A DNA stretch of 44,048 bases. Origin: SAR202 cluster bacterium. GTDB lineage: Bacteria; Chloroflexota; Dehalococcoidia; Lucifugimonadales; UBA6952. Under the pieces are notes generated by a model. That model did no database searches. It was not told where the DNA came from and was given only the letters and a program-made list of their open reading frames with translations. The position numbers and the translations under genes were made by a program. The stretch spans positions 1 through 44,048 of the forward strand of contig VFGE01000049.1 of the NCBI GenBank assembly GCA_009392515.1, read 5' to 3'. How positions within the stretch are numbered: position 1 is the first letter of the stretch; each line of letters begins with the position of its first letter. This document shows, one piece after another, positions 1 through 8,243 of the stretch.

Positions 1-169
1 TTTTTATTTGAAATGAACCTTATTATATCTTCATTCAGTCCTTTGGTGCAGTTTCAGATTCTATATCTGTAATAAAACCATATTGATAATTTTTTGCAAT
101 AGAATCTTTTACTTCTACATTCGTACCATCATCAAATTCGCTTTCGCTTGTAGGATTTTTTGTTGCCAT
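1..169 (-). CDS. sufB: SufB N-terminal fragment, apparently frameshifted; runs off the window
   Basis: The reading frame starting at the ATG at 169 gives about 44 residues resembling the N-terminus of SufB, the scaffold subunit of the SufBCD iron-sulfur cluster assembly complex. The recognisable part is YGFITDIESETAPK. A TGA follows at 37-35. One frame over, translation continues as LNEDIIRFISNK, which is exactly what follows this motif in SufB. One G therefore appears to be missing around 40-43 (AAGGACTG where AAGGGACTG is expected). This is either a sequencing or assembly error or a real disabling mutation. The ATG at 169 is chosen over the longer frame because AAAAGGA lies just upstream. 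The rest of the gene and any suf partners are outside the window. Confidence 0.75.
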
Positions 170-285
170 TTGATTCCTTTTATTAATTTTGATTCCTTTT
201 GTTATTCTGTTTGTTTTATTGCATACTAAATAGGTATCAATATTTACCAATTATGCATTGTATTTGTTAGATAGAGATTGACCCG

Positions 286-317
286 TACACATTGTAGCTA
301 TTATGCTACCGTGTGTA
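286..317. promoter_or_regulatory. Spaced inverted repeat (possible operator) in the sufB/PHP divergent gap
   Basis: Two nested arms are symmetric around 301: TACACA (286-291) with TGTGTA (312-317), and GTAGC (294-298) with GCTAC (305-309). A TTGACC box at 278-283 lies just upstream, so the dyad would overlap the -10 region of a plus-strand promoter at about 299-306. No T-tract follows, so it does not look like a terminator. Binding by a dimeric regulator is an inference. The remainder of the 213-base gap (170-382) shows nothing else I can support. Confidence 0.4.
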
Positions 318-382
318 AGTTATTATACCATAATTTATGATTAATTGAAGAGTTTTATTCTTGCTTGGAAAGGTAATAATTA

Positions 383-1036
383 ATGAATTTAGATTTGCAT
401 AGTCACTCTGTATCTTCTGATGACTCGAGAGCAACTGTTGAGCAATATCTTAAATGGATTGTATCTTTAAGAAAAAAAGGATATGTCGTAGATGGCATTG
501 TCCTTACCGAGCATAGAAAGTTTGATATAGACATAGATTACACTCAGTTGTCTGAAAAATATGATGTTTTAGTTCTTAAAGGATCTGAGCTTGATACAAG
601 ACATGGCCACTTTTTAGTTTACGGCGTTACAAAACAAATGCTAGATAAAATAGATTTTGGGAATGTTAAGATGGACTCAATTGAATTAATGAGGATTGCT
701 CAACAATCTGGGGCTATAGCATTTCCAGCTCATCCGGGTAGATTTGGTATTGGTTTTTGTGAATATTCCGATACTGGTCTTGATTTTAATCAAGTTGGTA
801 TAGTCGAACACCTTAATGGGAGCTATCGTGCGGGTGAATTAGAAAGAACAGAGAAATTAATTTCTGAAAAGGGATATTTGGGAACAGGTGGTAGTGATGC
901 TCATTTTGTTAGTGCAATAGCTACATGCTTGACTGAATTCCGAGAGAGTATTCATAATGAAAAAGATTTAGTAGAAGCTTTAAATGAAAAAACATTCAAA
1001 GCAATTACCCTGGAAGAAACAAAAATTCCAGGTTAA
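383..1036 (+). CDS. PHP-domain metal-dependent phosphoesterase
   Basis: The 217-residue protein carries the ordered PHP motifs: DLHSHS at residues 4-9 (H6, H8), TEH at 42-44, E69 in GSELD, HGH at 74-76, AHPGR near 117 and GSDAH near 171. These residues normally bind the trinuclear metal centre of PHP phosphoesterases. The length fits a stand-alone PHP enzyme rather than a polymerase domain. The substrate cannot be read from sequence. It is separated by only 16 bases from the following MaoC gene, so the three genes 383-1969 may be cotranscribed. Confidence 0.85.
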   Translation: MNLDLHSHSVSSDDSRATVEQYLKWIVSLRKKGYVVDGIVLTEHRKFDIDIDYTQLSEKYDVLVLKGSELDTRHGHFLVYGVTKQMLDKIDFGNVKMDSIELMRIAQQSGAIAFPAHPGRFGIGFCEYSDTGLDFNQVGIVEHLNGSYRAGELERTEKLISEKGYLGTGGSDAHFVSAIATCLTEFRESIHNEKDLVEALNEKTFKAITLEETKIPG

Positions 1037-1052
1037 ATGAATTGAGGTAAAA

Positions 1053-1517
1053 ATGTCAGAAGATTTGAATAAAGATCAAATTGATTATGATAAAAGTCAA
1101 CTTGGTAAAGAATATCCTGCTGGTTCTTTTTTAGTAACAGAAGAAGAAGTATCCATGTATTGTAATTCGATTGGAGAACAATCTGAAATATGCCATGATA
1201 AATCAAAAGCATTAGAAGCTGGATATCGTGATATTGTTGCTCCTCCCACATTTTGCGCTCTTTTTGTGAGAGGATTTGATAGGCCTAATATAAATTTAAA
1301 TTTTGGGAAATCTGGGTTTCACGCTGGTGAAGCAATTGATGTTTTAGAACCAATATGTGTTGGAGATACACTTAATGCTTCGATACAATTAAGTGATGTA
1401 TATGTTAAAACAGGCAGATCAGGTCAAATGGTATTTATAGTATGGGAACATATATTTAGAAATCAAAATGGAAATATCGCCGCAAAAGTAAGAGAATCTC
1501 ATGTGAGGAGAGAGTGA
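1053..1517 (+). CDS. MaoC-type hotdog dehydratase, N-domain subunit
   Basis: The 154-residue protein resembles the N-terminal half of MaoC/FAS1-type dehydratases. It has an opening segment with EYPAGSFLVTEEEV, a GYRDIVAPPTF motif at the usual hotdog-helix position, and FHAGEAIDVLEPICVGDTL, typical of MaoC_dehydrat_N proteins. This family hydrates enoyl-CoA or dehydrates 3-hydroxyacyl thioesters. The next gene encodes a second hotdog protein and overlaps it, so the two probably form a heterodimeric hydratase, as two-gene MaoC systems do. A GAGGTAAAA stretch precedes the ATG. The CoA substrate is unknown, but the adjacent CoA-transferase pair fits a CoA-thioester catabolic role. Confidence 0.8.
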   Translation: MSEDLNKDQIDYDKSQLGKEYPAGSFLVTEEEVSMYCNSIGEQSEICHDKSKALEAGYRDIVAPPTFCALFVRGFDRPNINLNFGKSGFHAGEAIDVLEPICVGDTLNASIQLSDVYVKTGRSGQMVFIVWEHIFRNQNGNIAAKVRESHVRRE

Positions 1518-1969
1518 TGAAATATATTGAAGATGTAGACTTGGGAGATGAATTTGGTCCGATACAAATTGAGGTTAAGCCTGATGATGTAATCGATTTT
1601 TGCAAAACATGGATTCGCGAAGAGGAAAATAGCAAGAATATATTTAATGCTGCTCCTACAAGATTTACTGATGAAGAATTTGCCAAAAGTGAAGGTCTTC
1701 CTGGAGCTATTGTTCCAGGAATTATGAGTATGGCTTATCTCGCTAGATTATTAAACACTGCTTGGCCAAACGGGACTATAACCCAACTAGATGTTGTTTT
1801 TCGACAATTGGTTCTTCACAATCAAATAATTAATTTAGTAGGGGTGGTAACTGATACCGTTTCTGAAGACACGGAAAATTATATTGAATGTGACGTTTAT
1901 ATTGAAAATAACGAAGGTTCTAGACTTGTTGGTGGGAAAGCGCGTTTAAACATGCCAACAAAAAAGTAA
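1517..1969 (+). CDS. MaoC-type hotdog dehydratase, second subunit
   Basis: The protein has about 150 residues and a hotdog-fold pattern: an FGPIQIEVKPDDVIDF start, the helix PGAIVPGIMSMAYLARLL, and the strand region TQLDVVFRQLVLHNQIINLVG, seen in MaoC-like hydratases. The ATG at 1517 shares its first base with the TGA of the upstream gene and has GAGGAGAG a few bases ahead. The GTG at 1514 is too close to that ribosome site. Tight overlap with the preceding MaoC gene supports a two-subunit enzyme. It converges on the minus-strand CoA-transferase gene with only four bases between the stops. Confidence 0.78.
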   Translation: MKYIEDVDLGDEFGPIQIEVKPDDVIDFCKTWIREEENSKNIFNAAPTRFTDEEFAKSEGLPGAIVPGIMSMAYLARLLNTAWPNGTITQLDVVFRQLVLHNQIINLVGVVTDTVSEDTENYIECDVYIENNEGSRLVGGKARLNMPTKK

Positions 1970-1973
1970 ATAT

Positions 1974-3236
1974 TTATAGACTATTCCCAATAATCTTTTC
2001 CTCCCACATTTCATTGATTTCTTGTTGTTTGATTCCTAGTATAGACCCTAGTATTTCTTCATTATTTTCTCCATATATATTTGCACGCTTAAATAGAGGG
2101 TCTTTAATATACTGAAATTCCCAAATGTTTTTTGGGTAACTATGTTCACCAGCAATGGGGTGATCGATTTTAATGAAATAATCTCTGGTATTTAAATGCT
2201 CGTTGTCAACGATCTCGCGTTCATTCATTATCGCCGCAGAAGGGATAAAGTTTTTTTGTAGTAAATGCATTAATTGAAATTTATCATATTGTGAAGTCAA
2301 TTTATTTAGGGTTTTATCAATGTCATCATGATACTTTATTCTTGCTAAAGCATTTTTATATAGCGAATTATTTAAAAGATCATTAGATTTAAATAGGCTA
2401 CATAAATTTTCCCAGTCCATATCATTTCTTATTGATATCGCTATCCATTGATTATCTCCCTCACATTTATAAACACCTTGAGGTGCTCTTGTGGGGTGCC
2501 TGTTTCCTATCTGCTTTGGGTTTTGATTATTCATACTATATCCCATTAAGTATTTTGTAAGATGAGGAATAAATGTTTCAGCCTGTGAAAGATCTATACT
2601 TTGTCCAGTTCCATTTATATTTCTATGAAATAGTGCCATGCAAACAGATATTACTAAGTTTAGTGCTGCTATAGCATCAGTATGGTATATAGACATAGTT
2701 TCAGTGGGTTCAGTATCGGGTGGGGTTCGAAGTAACCAATGCCCTGTAAATGCATCGAGGCCACTACCTAATGTTACATATTTCTGATAGGGTCCATCAA
2801 CTCCCCATCCGGGCATAGATACCATAATTAAGTCTGGTCGGTATTGTTTCAGTATATTATATGATATTCCTAGGTTTTCCATAGTTCCAGCAGAGTATCC
2901 CTCGATTACTACATCACTACATTTTACTAATTCAAATAAGGTTTTTTTTCCAATTTCAGTTTTTAAGTCTATAGATAATCCTTTTTTATTTCGATTTGCC
3001 ATATTGTGGCTAGCGTATCCGTCCCATGGACGCTCTTGGCTTAATTTATTTTCAACTAACCCTCTGCGCGCAGAAACTACATCATGTGGTCTTGTTATTG
3101 GAGCTCTGGGGTACGATTCAATTTTAATTATTTCTGCGCCTAAATCCCCCATAAGGGAGTTTCCCATAGGGCCTGCCCAAACTTCGGTCAATTCCAATAT
3201 GCGTATATTTTTTAAAGGATAATTATTTAAATGCAT
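1974..3236 (-). CDS. Family III CoA-transferase (CaiB/BaiF), catalytic-Asp subunit
   Basis: The 420-residue protein is a full-length family III CoA-transferase. It has the N-terminal nucleotide-fold segment with GDLGAEIIKIE near residues 30-40, the NRNKKGLSIDL motif near 81-91 and a GTGQSIDL motif. Counted back from GTGQ, Asp187 in YHTDAIAAL falls at the position of the catalytic Asp of formyl-CoA transferase, which forms the acyl-anhydride intermediate. Its ATG overlaps the upstream gene stop by one base (TAATG), so the two are translationally coupled. The upstream partner lacks the Asp, suggesting this is the active subunit of a heteromer. The acyl substrate is unknown. Confidence 0.85.
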   Translation of the reverse strand: MHLNNYPLKNIRILELTEVWAGPMGNSLMGDLGAEIIKIESYPRAPITRPHDVVSARRGLVENKLSQERPWDGYASHNMANRNKKGLSIDLKTEIGKKTLFELVKCSDVVIEGYSAGTMENLGISYNILKQYRPDLIMVSMPGWGVDGPYQKYVTLGSGLDAFTGHWLLRTPPDTEPTETMSIYHTDAIAALNLVISVCMALFHRNINGTGQSIDLSQAETFIPHLTKYLMGYSMNNQNPKQIGNRHPTRAPQGVYKCEGDNQWIAISIRNDMDWENLCSLFKSNDLLNNSLYKNALARIKYHDDIDKTLNKLTSQYDKFQLMHLLQKNFIPSAAIMNEREIVDNEHLNTRDYFIKIDHPIAGEHSYPKNIWEFQYIKDPLFKRANIYGENNEEILGSILGIKQQEINEMWEEKIIGNSL

Positions 3237-4474
3237 TAAATTGTTCCATTAGACTTCAATATGGATAAATTTTTTACAGGAACACCAAGAAATTTGATTA
3301 AAATTTCTTTAGTGTGTTGGCTTAATTTAGGAGCAGGGGTATTTATTCCCCATTCAAGTTTAGAAAAACGAAATGGGGCTCCTGTGTATGTAATTTCACC
3401 TGCTAATTCGTGTTCAGACTTAAAGAAATAAGATCTATGAACTAATTGGGGGTCTAAGAAGAGATCTCCAATTTGGTTTATTGGGGTACACATTACTCCG
3501 TATTCTTGGCATATTTCAAAGACTTCCTGTTTTCGTCTTGGAAGTAACCATTCAAGTAGATATGTTTCAAATTCTTCTTGTTTGGATTCTCTTTTTGCTG
3601 GTATTGACCAATTAGGATCCTTTAACAAATCTTCTTTTCCAATTGCACTGCATAGTCGTCTAAAAAACCTGTCCTCTCCTGAACCAAATACTATATACCC
3701 ATCTTGACATGGGTAGCATCCAGTAGGGTATCTAAGGTCTATTGACCCTCTTTGTAGTAATCTTTTGGTATATTGATCAAATACTGTACGTGTATCAACA
3801 TTGCCAATTTGGGCTTCCATACCAGATATCTTAATTAGATGACCCTTAGAATTGCTATTTAAAGCAAATATAGCCGCCATAGAGGCAGCTGCTGCAGTCG
3901 TCCCTATCTGATATAGAATGACATCAGACCCATACTGTAACGGAGGGCCTTCTGCTATTCCATGCGGTGACATTCTATTGGTTAAGGCAAATGAAATAAA
4001 ATCGTTTGTTTCATATTCTGAATATGGTCCATAATCACCAAATGGAGTAATATGGGTAATAATTAAACTTGAATTTAATTCTTGCAGTATATTTAGCGAT
4101 AATCCTAGTTTTGTTAAAAAGCTTGACGGTTTATCAATAACTAGAAGGTCGCACTTTTTAATCAATTCAATAAATATAGCTTTTCCATCCATTGTATTTA
4201 AATTTAAAGTGATACTTTTTTTGTTAGTATTTAAATTAAGATACAATCCACTTGTTTCACAATTAGGTATGTTTTTTGGAAAAGGTCCAGACTTTCTACT
4301 TGAATCACCTTGTAAAGGTTCAATTTTTATTACATTTGCCCCATAATCGGCAAATAATTTTGTGCAATAAGGTGCAGATATATAATCTCCAATTTCTAAT
4401 ATTATTAGATCTTCAAAATTTGTTGTGTTGTTAGATTCTCTCATTACTACTGTATTTTTATATTTTGATATCAT
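3236..4474 (-). CDS. Family III CoA-transferase homologue lacking the catalytic Asp
   Basis: The 412-residue protein has the family III hallmarks: ADYGANVIKIEPLQGD near residues 42-57, NTNKKSITLNL near 82-92, and a C-terminal HTKEILIKFLG. At the position of the catalytic Asp the alignment gives Leu187 in a GSDVILYQIG stretch, and the usual GTGQ is degenerate (SKGH). It therefore probably cannot form the acyl-enzyme intermediate alone and likely acts as the structural or substrate-binding partner of the coupled downstream transferase. No clear ribosome site precedes the ATG at 4474; Met11 is an alternative start. Confidence 0.8.
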   Translation of the reverse strand: MISKYKNTVVMRESNNTTNFEDLIILEIGDYISAPYCTKLFADYGANVIKIEPLQGDSSRKSGPFPKNIPNCETSGLYLNLNTNKKSITLNLNTMDGKAIFIELIKKCDLLVIDKPSSFLTKLGLSLNILQELNSSLIITHITPFGDYGPYSEYETNDFISFALTNRMSPHGIAEGPPLQYGSDVILYQIGTTAAAASMAAIFALNSNSKGHLIKISGMEAQIGNVDTRTVFDQYTKRLLQRGSIDLRYPTGCYPCQDGYIVFGSGEDRFFRRLCSAIGKEDLLKDPNWSIPAKRESKQEEFETYLLEWLLPRRKQEVFEICQEYGVMCTPINQIGDLFLDPQLVHRSYFFKSEHELAGEITYTGAPFRFSKLEWGINTPAPKLSQHTKEILIKFLGVPVKNLSILKSNGTI

Positions 4475-4612
4475 TAGAAAATTCTAATTGTTATCGGTCA
4501 AGTACATAAATTAGCATAAAATGCCAATTATCTAGATAGTATGACTTATTATTCATAAACTAACTCCTTTTTGATAAGTGTGGTATATTTTACGTAATTT
4601 ATTGGAGGTAAA
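4475..4612. promoter_or_regulatory. Divergent gap with a possible extended -10 promoter for the MscS gene
   Basis: The 138-base AT-rich gap separates divergently transcribed genes. TGG plus TATATT at 4581-4589 resembles an extended -10 element on the plus strand, about 20 bases ahead of the MscS start. A TTGGAGG ribosome site lies at 4602-4608. No convincing -35 box was seen. Confidence 0.3.
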
Positions 4613-5680
4613 ATGAATATTGATTTACTGACGAAAATTTCTATAACAGAAGCTATTACTGCTTTGGTAATACTTTTTCTGGGTTTCATAATTGCACTCA
4701 TAACATATTTTGTATTTAGAAGGATACGAAATAACTTAAAAGAAAATAACCAACATCAACTTGCTTCAGTAATATCCGATTTTGACACAATAGTCATACT
4801 AACTATTGTATTTGTCTTTATTTATTTAGGATTGCTTTCAATTAATGAATTGCGTGACGGCATTTCACAATTCAACCAAGTATTTACGATTCTTCTCGTC
4901 CTCCTTGTTTCCTATTCACTTATTAAAGCGAAAAACCATTTATTAGAATGGTATTCAGAGAAAATTAATTATGACAACTCTCCACAGACTAAAGTTGTTA
5001 AAACTTTAATTCCTACTGCTCATTGGCTATTTACTTTAATAATAGTTTCGTTAGCAATTCTTATAAATCTAGACATAATAGGAATTTCTATAGCACCTCT
5101 TATTGCAGGTTTGGGTATAGGAGGTTTAGCAGTAGCATTAGCTTTACAAGGAACTCTTAGTAATTTTTTTGCAGGAGTTAATGTTTTGACTGATGGGAGT
5201 ATACGAGTTGGTGATTATGTGGAACTCTCAGAGGGTTTTTCAGGAATTGTTACCGGCATAGGTTGGAGAACTACTCGAATTAGAACACTGGGCAACAATA
5301 CAGTAATTTTGCCTAACAATCGGTTAGCAGATACTATCGCTACAAACTATAGTTTTCCATATGATGAGATGTCTGTCTATTTAAGAATAGGTGTTGGCTA
5401 TTTTGAAGATTTAGCATATGTAGAAAACGTTGTTGTAGAGGTTGCCAAAGAAGTTTTGTTAAATACTGAAGGGGCAGTTTCTAATTATAATCCCACAGTT
5501 TGGTATGAAGAATTCGGTGATGATAATATAAATTTCTGGGCAGTTTTGCGAGCAAAAGGATATTTCGAATCATGGGCTGTAAAACATGAATTTATCAAAG
5601 CAATATCCGAAAGATTTAAAAAAGAAAACATCGAGATATCTTTCCATAACACTAATATTTTTATGAGAGACAAATCATAA
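4613..5680 (+). CDS. MscS-family small-conductance mechanosensitive channel
   Basis: The 355-residue protein has several N-terminal membrane helices. These are followed by the Gly/Ala-rich pore helix (GLGIGGLAVALALQGTLSNF, about residues 167-186), diagnostic of MscS channels, and the beta domain with VGDYVELSEGFSGIVTGIGW and ILPNNRLADT. The C-terminal region matches the alpha/beta cytoplasmic cage. It would release osmolytes on hypo-osmotic shock at the cytoplasmic membrane. Its TAA is followed one base later by the TTG of a DoxX-like gene, so the two are probably cotranscribed. A strong GGAGG ribosome site precedes the ATG. Confidence 0.92.
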   Translation: MNIDLLTKISITEAITALVILFLGFIIALITYFVFRRIRNNLKENNQHQLASVISDFDTIVILTIVFVFIYLGLLSINELRDGISQFNQVFTILLVLLVSYSLIKAKNHLLEWYSEKINYDNSPQTKVVKTLIPTAHWLFTLIIVSLAILINLDIIGISIAPLIAGLGIGGLAVALALQGTLSNFFAGVNVLTDGSIRVGDYVELSEGFSGIVTGIGWRTTRIRTLGNNTVILPNNRLADTIATNYSFPYDEMSVYLRIGVGYFEDLAYVENVVVEVAKEVLLNTEGAVSNYNPTVWYEEFGDDNINFWAVLRAKGYFESWAVKHEFIKAISERFKKENIEISFHNTNIFMRDKS

Positions 5681-5681
5681 A

Positions 5682-6131
5682 TTGAATTATGTTACTTCCT
5701 CAAATTTTTTATGGTTAATTAAAAATACTATTACATTAGTTTATGGTGGTTGGTTTATATACATAGGTATACAACATTTTGTAGACCCTGAATGGTTTGA
5801 GCCTATTGTGCCAGTTTTCCTAGGATACCCAAAATTCTGGGTTTTATTCAGTGGATTAATTGAGATCCTATTAGGGGCGTTTTTAATAATTCCTTTCACA
5901 CGAAAAATTTCAGGAGTTTGTTTAGTAATATTTTTAATAGTTATATATATCGCTAATATTAATATGTGGATATTTGATATACCTATTGACGGGAATAAAC
6001 TTACGACACAGGGACACATAATACGTGGGTTTGCACAAATTTTGTTAATTACTATTGCTTTATATATAGTTGAATTTAATCCAATAAATTATTTACGTTT
6101 AAAACTTAGAATAAGACAAATTCTTAGATAA
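5682..6131 (+). CDS. DoxX-like four-helix membrane protein
   Basis: The 149-residue protein has four hydrophobic segments and the DoxX-type pattern: IGIQHFVDPEWFEPIVPVFL, then SGLIEILLGAFLIIP and a basic loop before the third helix. DoxX-like proteins are small quinone-linked or redox-associated membrane proteins of diverse role; no specific activity can be assigned. The frame opens with TTG one base after the MscS stop, and no ATG suits the start better, so it probably depends on coupling to the upstream gene. Confidence 0.7.
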   Translation: MNYVTSSNFLWLIKNTITLVYGGWFIYIGIQHFVDPEWFEPIVPVFLGYPKFWVLFSGLIEILLGAFLIIPFTRKISGVCLVIFLIVIYIANINMWIFDIPIDGNKLTTQGHIIRGFAQILLITIALYIVEFNPINYLRLKLRIRQILR

Positions 6132-6194
6132 ATAGAAATAGTAGTGAAAATATACTCATATTTAATTCTCTATAGACATTTGGGGTTTTTCCTA

Positions 6195-6223
6195 TTGACA
6201 ATATACTCACTCAACTGTATCGT
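6195..6223 (+). promoter_or_regulatory. Probable sigma-70-type promoter for the substrate-binding lipoprotein
   Basis: TTGACA at 6195-6200 is a perfect -35 box. With a 17-base spacer it is followed by TATCGT at 6218-6223, a fair -10. It lies about 100 bases upstream of the lipoprotein start, which fits a highly expressed periplasmic-type binding protein. Confidence 0.5.
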
Positions 6224-6325
6224 TTGTTGTTAATGTGATAAGAACATAGGTTAACATGCAATAGGTATGTTCAGCCTTTATTTAGCATTTATTATTTATG
6301 TGTGTTATTAATGGGAGGTTTTGTT

Positions 6326-8158
6326 ATGACAAACAAGTTTACCAAACTTATGACCCTTGGTTGTATGGTTCTCTTGGTATCAGGCTTGTCAATCTCTTGT
6401 GGTGGAGATGATGATTCATCTTCAACTGCAAGTACATCGACAGCAAGTACCAGTACGAGTACTGCAAGCACTAGTACTGCAAGTACCGCAACAACTACTG
6501 AGGCATCGACAGCAACTAACGTTGTTACAGGTATCGCTGCTTACAGCGAAGGTCAAAAAGGTGAAGTAGCAAAAGCAACACCAGTAACTGTGGATAAAAG
6601 TTTATTTACATCAATCAAACGTGGTGGAATTTTGAACCAAGCTCACAGAAGAAGCCCTCGATACTTTAGACAGGACCTTTCTACTGCTAGTGATGAAACT
6701 GCAGCTTCTATGCCTATATTTAACGGATTATTATGGACTGCACCACCAACTCATACCCAGGTTACAGGCGACATCGCTAAAGACTGGACTATTATGAATG
6801 CTGGTAAGACATATATCTTCGATCTTCATGAAAATATTGTTAACCACAATGGTAACAAATTTGATTCTGAGGACGTTAAATTTACACTTGAATGGCTTGG
6901 TGCTGAATCAGATAACCGACCTCCACACTCAAGCGTATCAACAGGTGGGGAATCTATTTTTAAAGATATAAGAACAAACGGTCCAAATCAGGTAATTATT
7001 GATTTGGTAGAAGCAGATTCTGTTTTCTTCCCACAATTAGGTCAACGTTACATGAATATGCAGACTCAGGCTGACTTCGATGAAGAAGGCTCTAAAGATG
7101 CACCAGTTGGAACTGGTCCTTATGCTATGACTAGCCATGTACCTGGTGAAAAGATTGAATATAGGAAACACAGTGACTACTTTAAAGCTGGTCTTCCATA
7201 TCTTGACGGAATAGATACATTCATTATTCGTGACCCAACCCCTCGATTTGCTGCATTCGAAGCAAAACGACTTGATATTATCTTGATGGGTAGTAGTCAT
7301 GGTTTGTATTCAGATATTGCGACTGCTATGGAAAAACGACATCAAGGTGAAGTTACTTGGTATGAAGGTCTTCATACTGTAGGTAGAGGTGTCCACTTCA
7401 ACCACAGAAAAGAAGGTCCTTGGTCAGATAAGAGAGTTAGACAAGCTGTTAACTTAGCTATTGATAGAGATGCAATCTGTCAGGCAATCCCAGCTTGTTT
7501 CCCTGGCTATCAATTACCATCAGCAACCTATGGTATTACAGACCGAGCTGCATTGAACGACAAACCTGGTTGGGCTCCTGCAGGTCCTGGTAAGGATGCA
7601 GAAATTGCAGCAGCTAAGAAACTTATGGCTGAAGCTGGATATCCAGATGGATTTGAAGTTGACGCTTTGTGTAGAGACTCAGTTGACTATGCAGAGAGAC
7701 TTTGTCCAGTTGCTGAATTCTTATTACGAGAAACCTTAAATATCCGAGCTACTCTCGATGTTAAAGAAACTGGTGCTTGGAATGAAGCACAACAGCAAAC
7801 AGGTGAATGGATGATGGAATTTGGTTCTGCTAACTCAGCAAACGTTGACCATCCATACAACTGGTTAGAGTACTGGGGATTCTGTGGAGAGGGATTGTTT
7901 GAAAACATCCGTGGTTGGTGTAATGAAGATTATGATCAACTTCTCCGAGACATGAGAAAAGCAACTGAAACAGCTGAACTTAAAGATTTAGCAACTCAGG
8001 CTATAGCAATTCTTGATGAAGAAGTTCCTTCAGCTCATTTATTCTGGCCATCCAGATTCTCTATCCGATGGAATTATGTAATGAATCCTGCTGATGAGAA
8101 AAATGCTGGTCAGTATTCTGCAGCAAGAAGATTTGAAAATCAGTGGCTCAATAAATAA
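6326..8158 (+). CDS. Solute-binding lipoprotein of a peptide/nickel-type ABC transporter (SBP family 5)
   Basis: The protein has about 610 residues. The ATG at 6326 is chosen because GGGAGG lies seven bases upstream; the GTG at 6302 precedes that site. The N-terminus is a lipoprotein signal ending LSISCGG, so the Cys would be lipidated. It is followed by a low-complexity Ala-Ser-Thr linker of about 50 residues (STASTSTSTASTST type), then a family 5 binding domain with FNGLLW, YIFDLHENIVNHNGNKFDSE, VGTGPY and VRQAVNLAIDRDAI. It would capture oligopeptides or related solutes outside the membrane. No permease or ATPase genes are adjacent, so it is an orphan here. A perfect terminator follows it. 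Confidence 0.9.
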   Translation: MTNKFTKLMTLGCMVLLVSGLSISCGGDDDSSSTASTSTASTSTSTASTSTASTATTTEASTATNVVTGIAAYSEGQKGEVAKATPVTVDKSLFTSIKRGGILNQAHRRSPRYFRQDLSTASDETAASMPIFNGLLWTAPPTHTQVTGDIAKDWTIMNAGKTYIFDLHENIVNHNGNKFDSEDVKFTLEWLGAESDNRPPHSSVSTGGESIFKDIRTNGPNQVIIDLVEADSVFFPQLGQRYMNMQTQADFDEEGSKDAPVGTGPYAMTSHVPGEKIEYRKHSDYFKAGLPYLDGIDTFIIRDPTPRFAAFEAKRLDIILMGSSHGLYSDIATAMEKRHQGEVTWYEGLHTVGRGVHFNHRKEGPWSDKRVRQAVNLAIDRDAICQAIPACFPGYQLPSATYGITDRAALNDKPGWAPAGPGKDAEIAAAKKLMAEAGYPDGFEVDALCRDSVDYAERLCPVAEFLLRETLNIRATLDVKETGAWNEAQQQTGEWMMEFGSANSANVDHPYNWLEYWGFCGEGLFENIRGWCNEDYDQLLRDMRKATETAELKDLATQAIAILDEEVPSAHLFWPSRFSIRWNYVMNPADEKNAGQYSAARRFENQWLNK

Positions 8159-8184
8159 TTGAGTAAATAGAAACTGAATTTAAT

Positions 8185-8213
8185 GAAGAGCGCGATTATT
8201 AATCGCGCTCTTC
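8185..8213 (+). terminator. Intrinsic terminator after the substrate-binding protein gene
   Basis: A perfect 13-base-pair stem (8185-8197 with 8201-8213, GC-rich core GAGCGCG/CGCGCTC) with an ATT loop is followed by a TCTTTTG stretch. It lies 26 bases after the lipoprotein stop and ahead of the MFS gene, isolating the lipoprotein as a single-gene transcript. Confidence 0.8.
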
Positions 8214-8243
8214 TCTTTTGTTAACAATCTTGGAGAATTTTAT

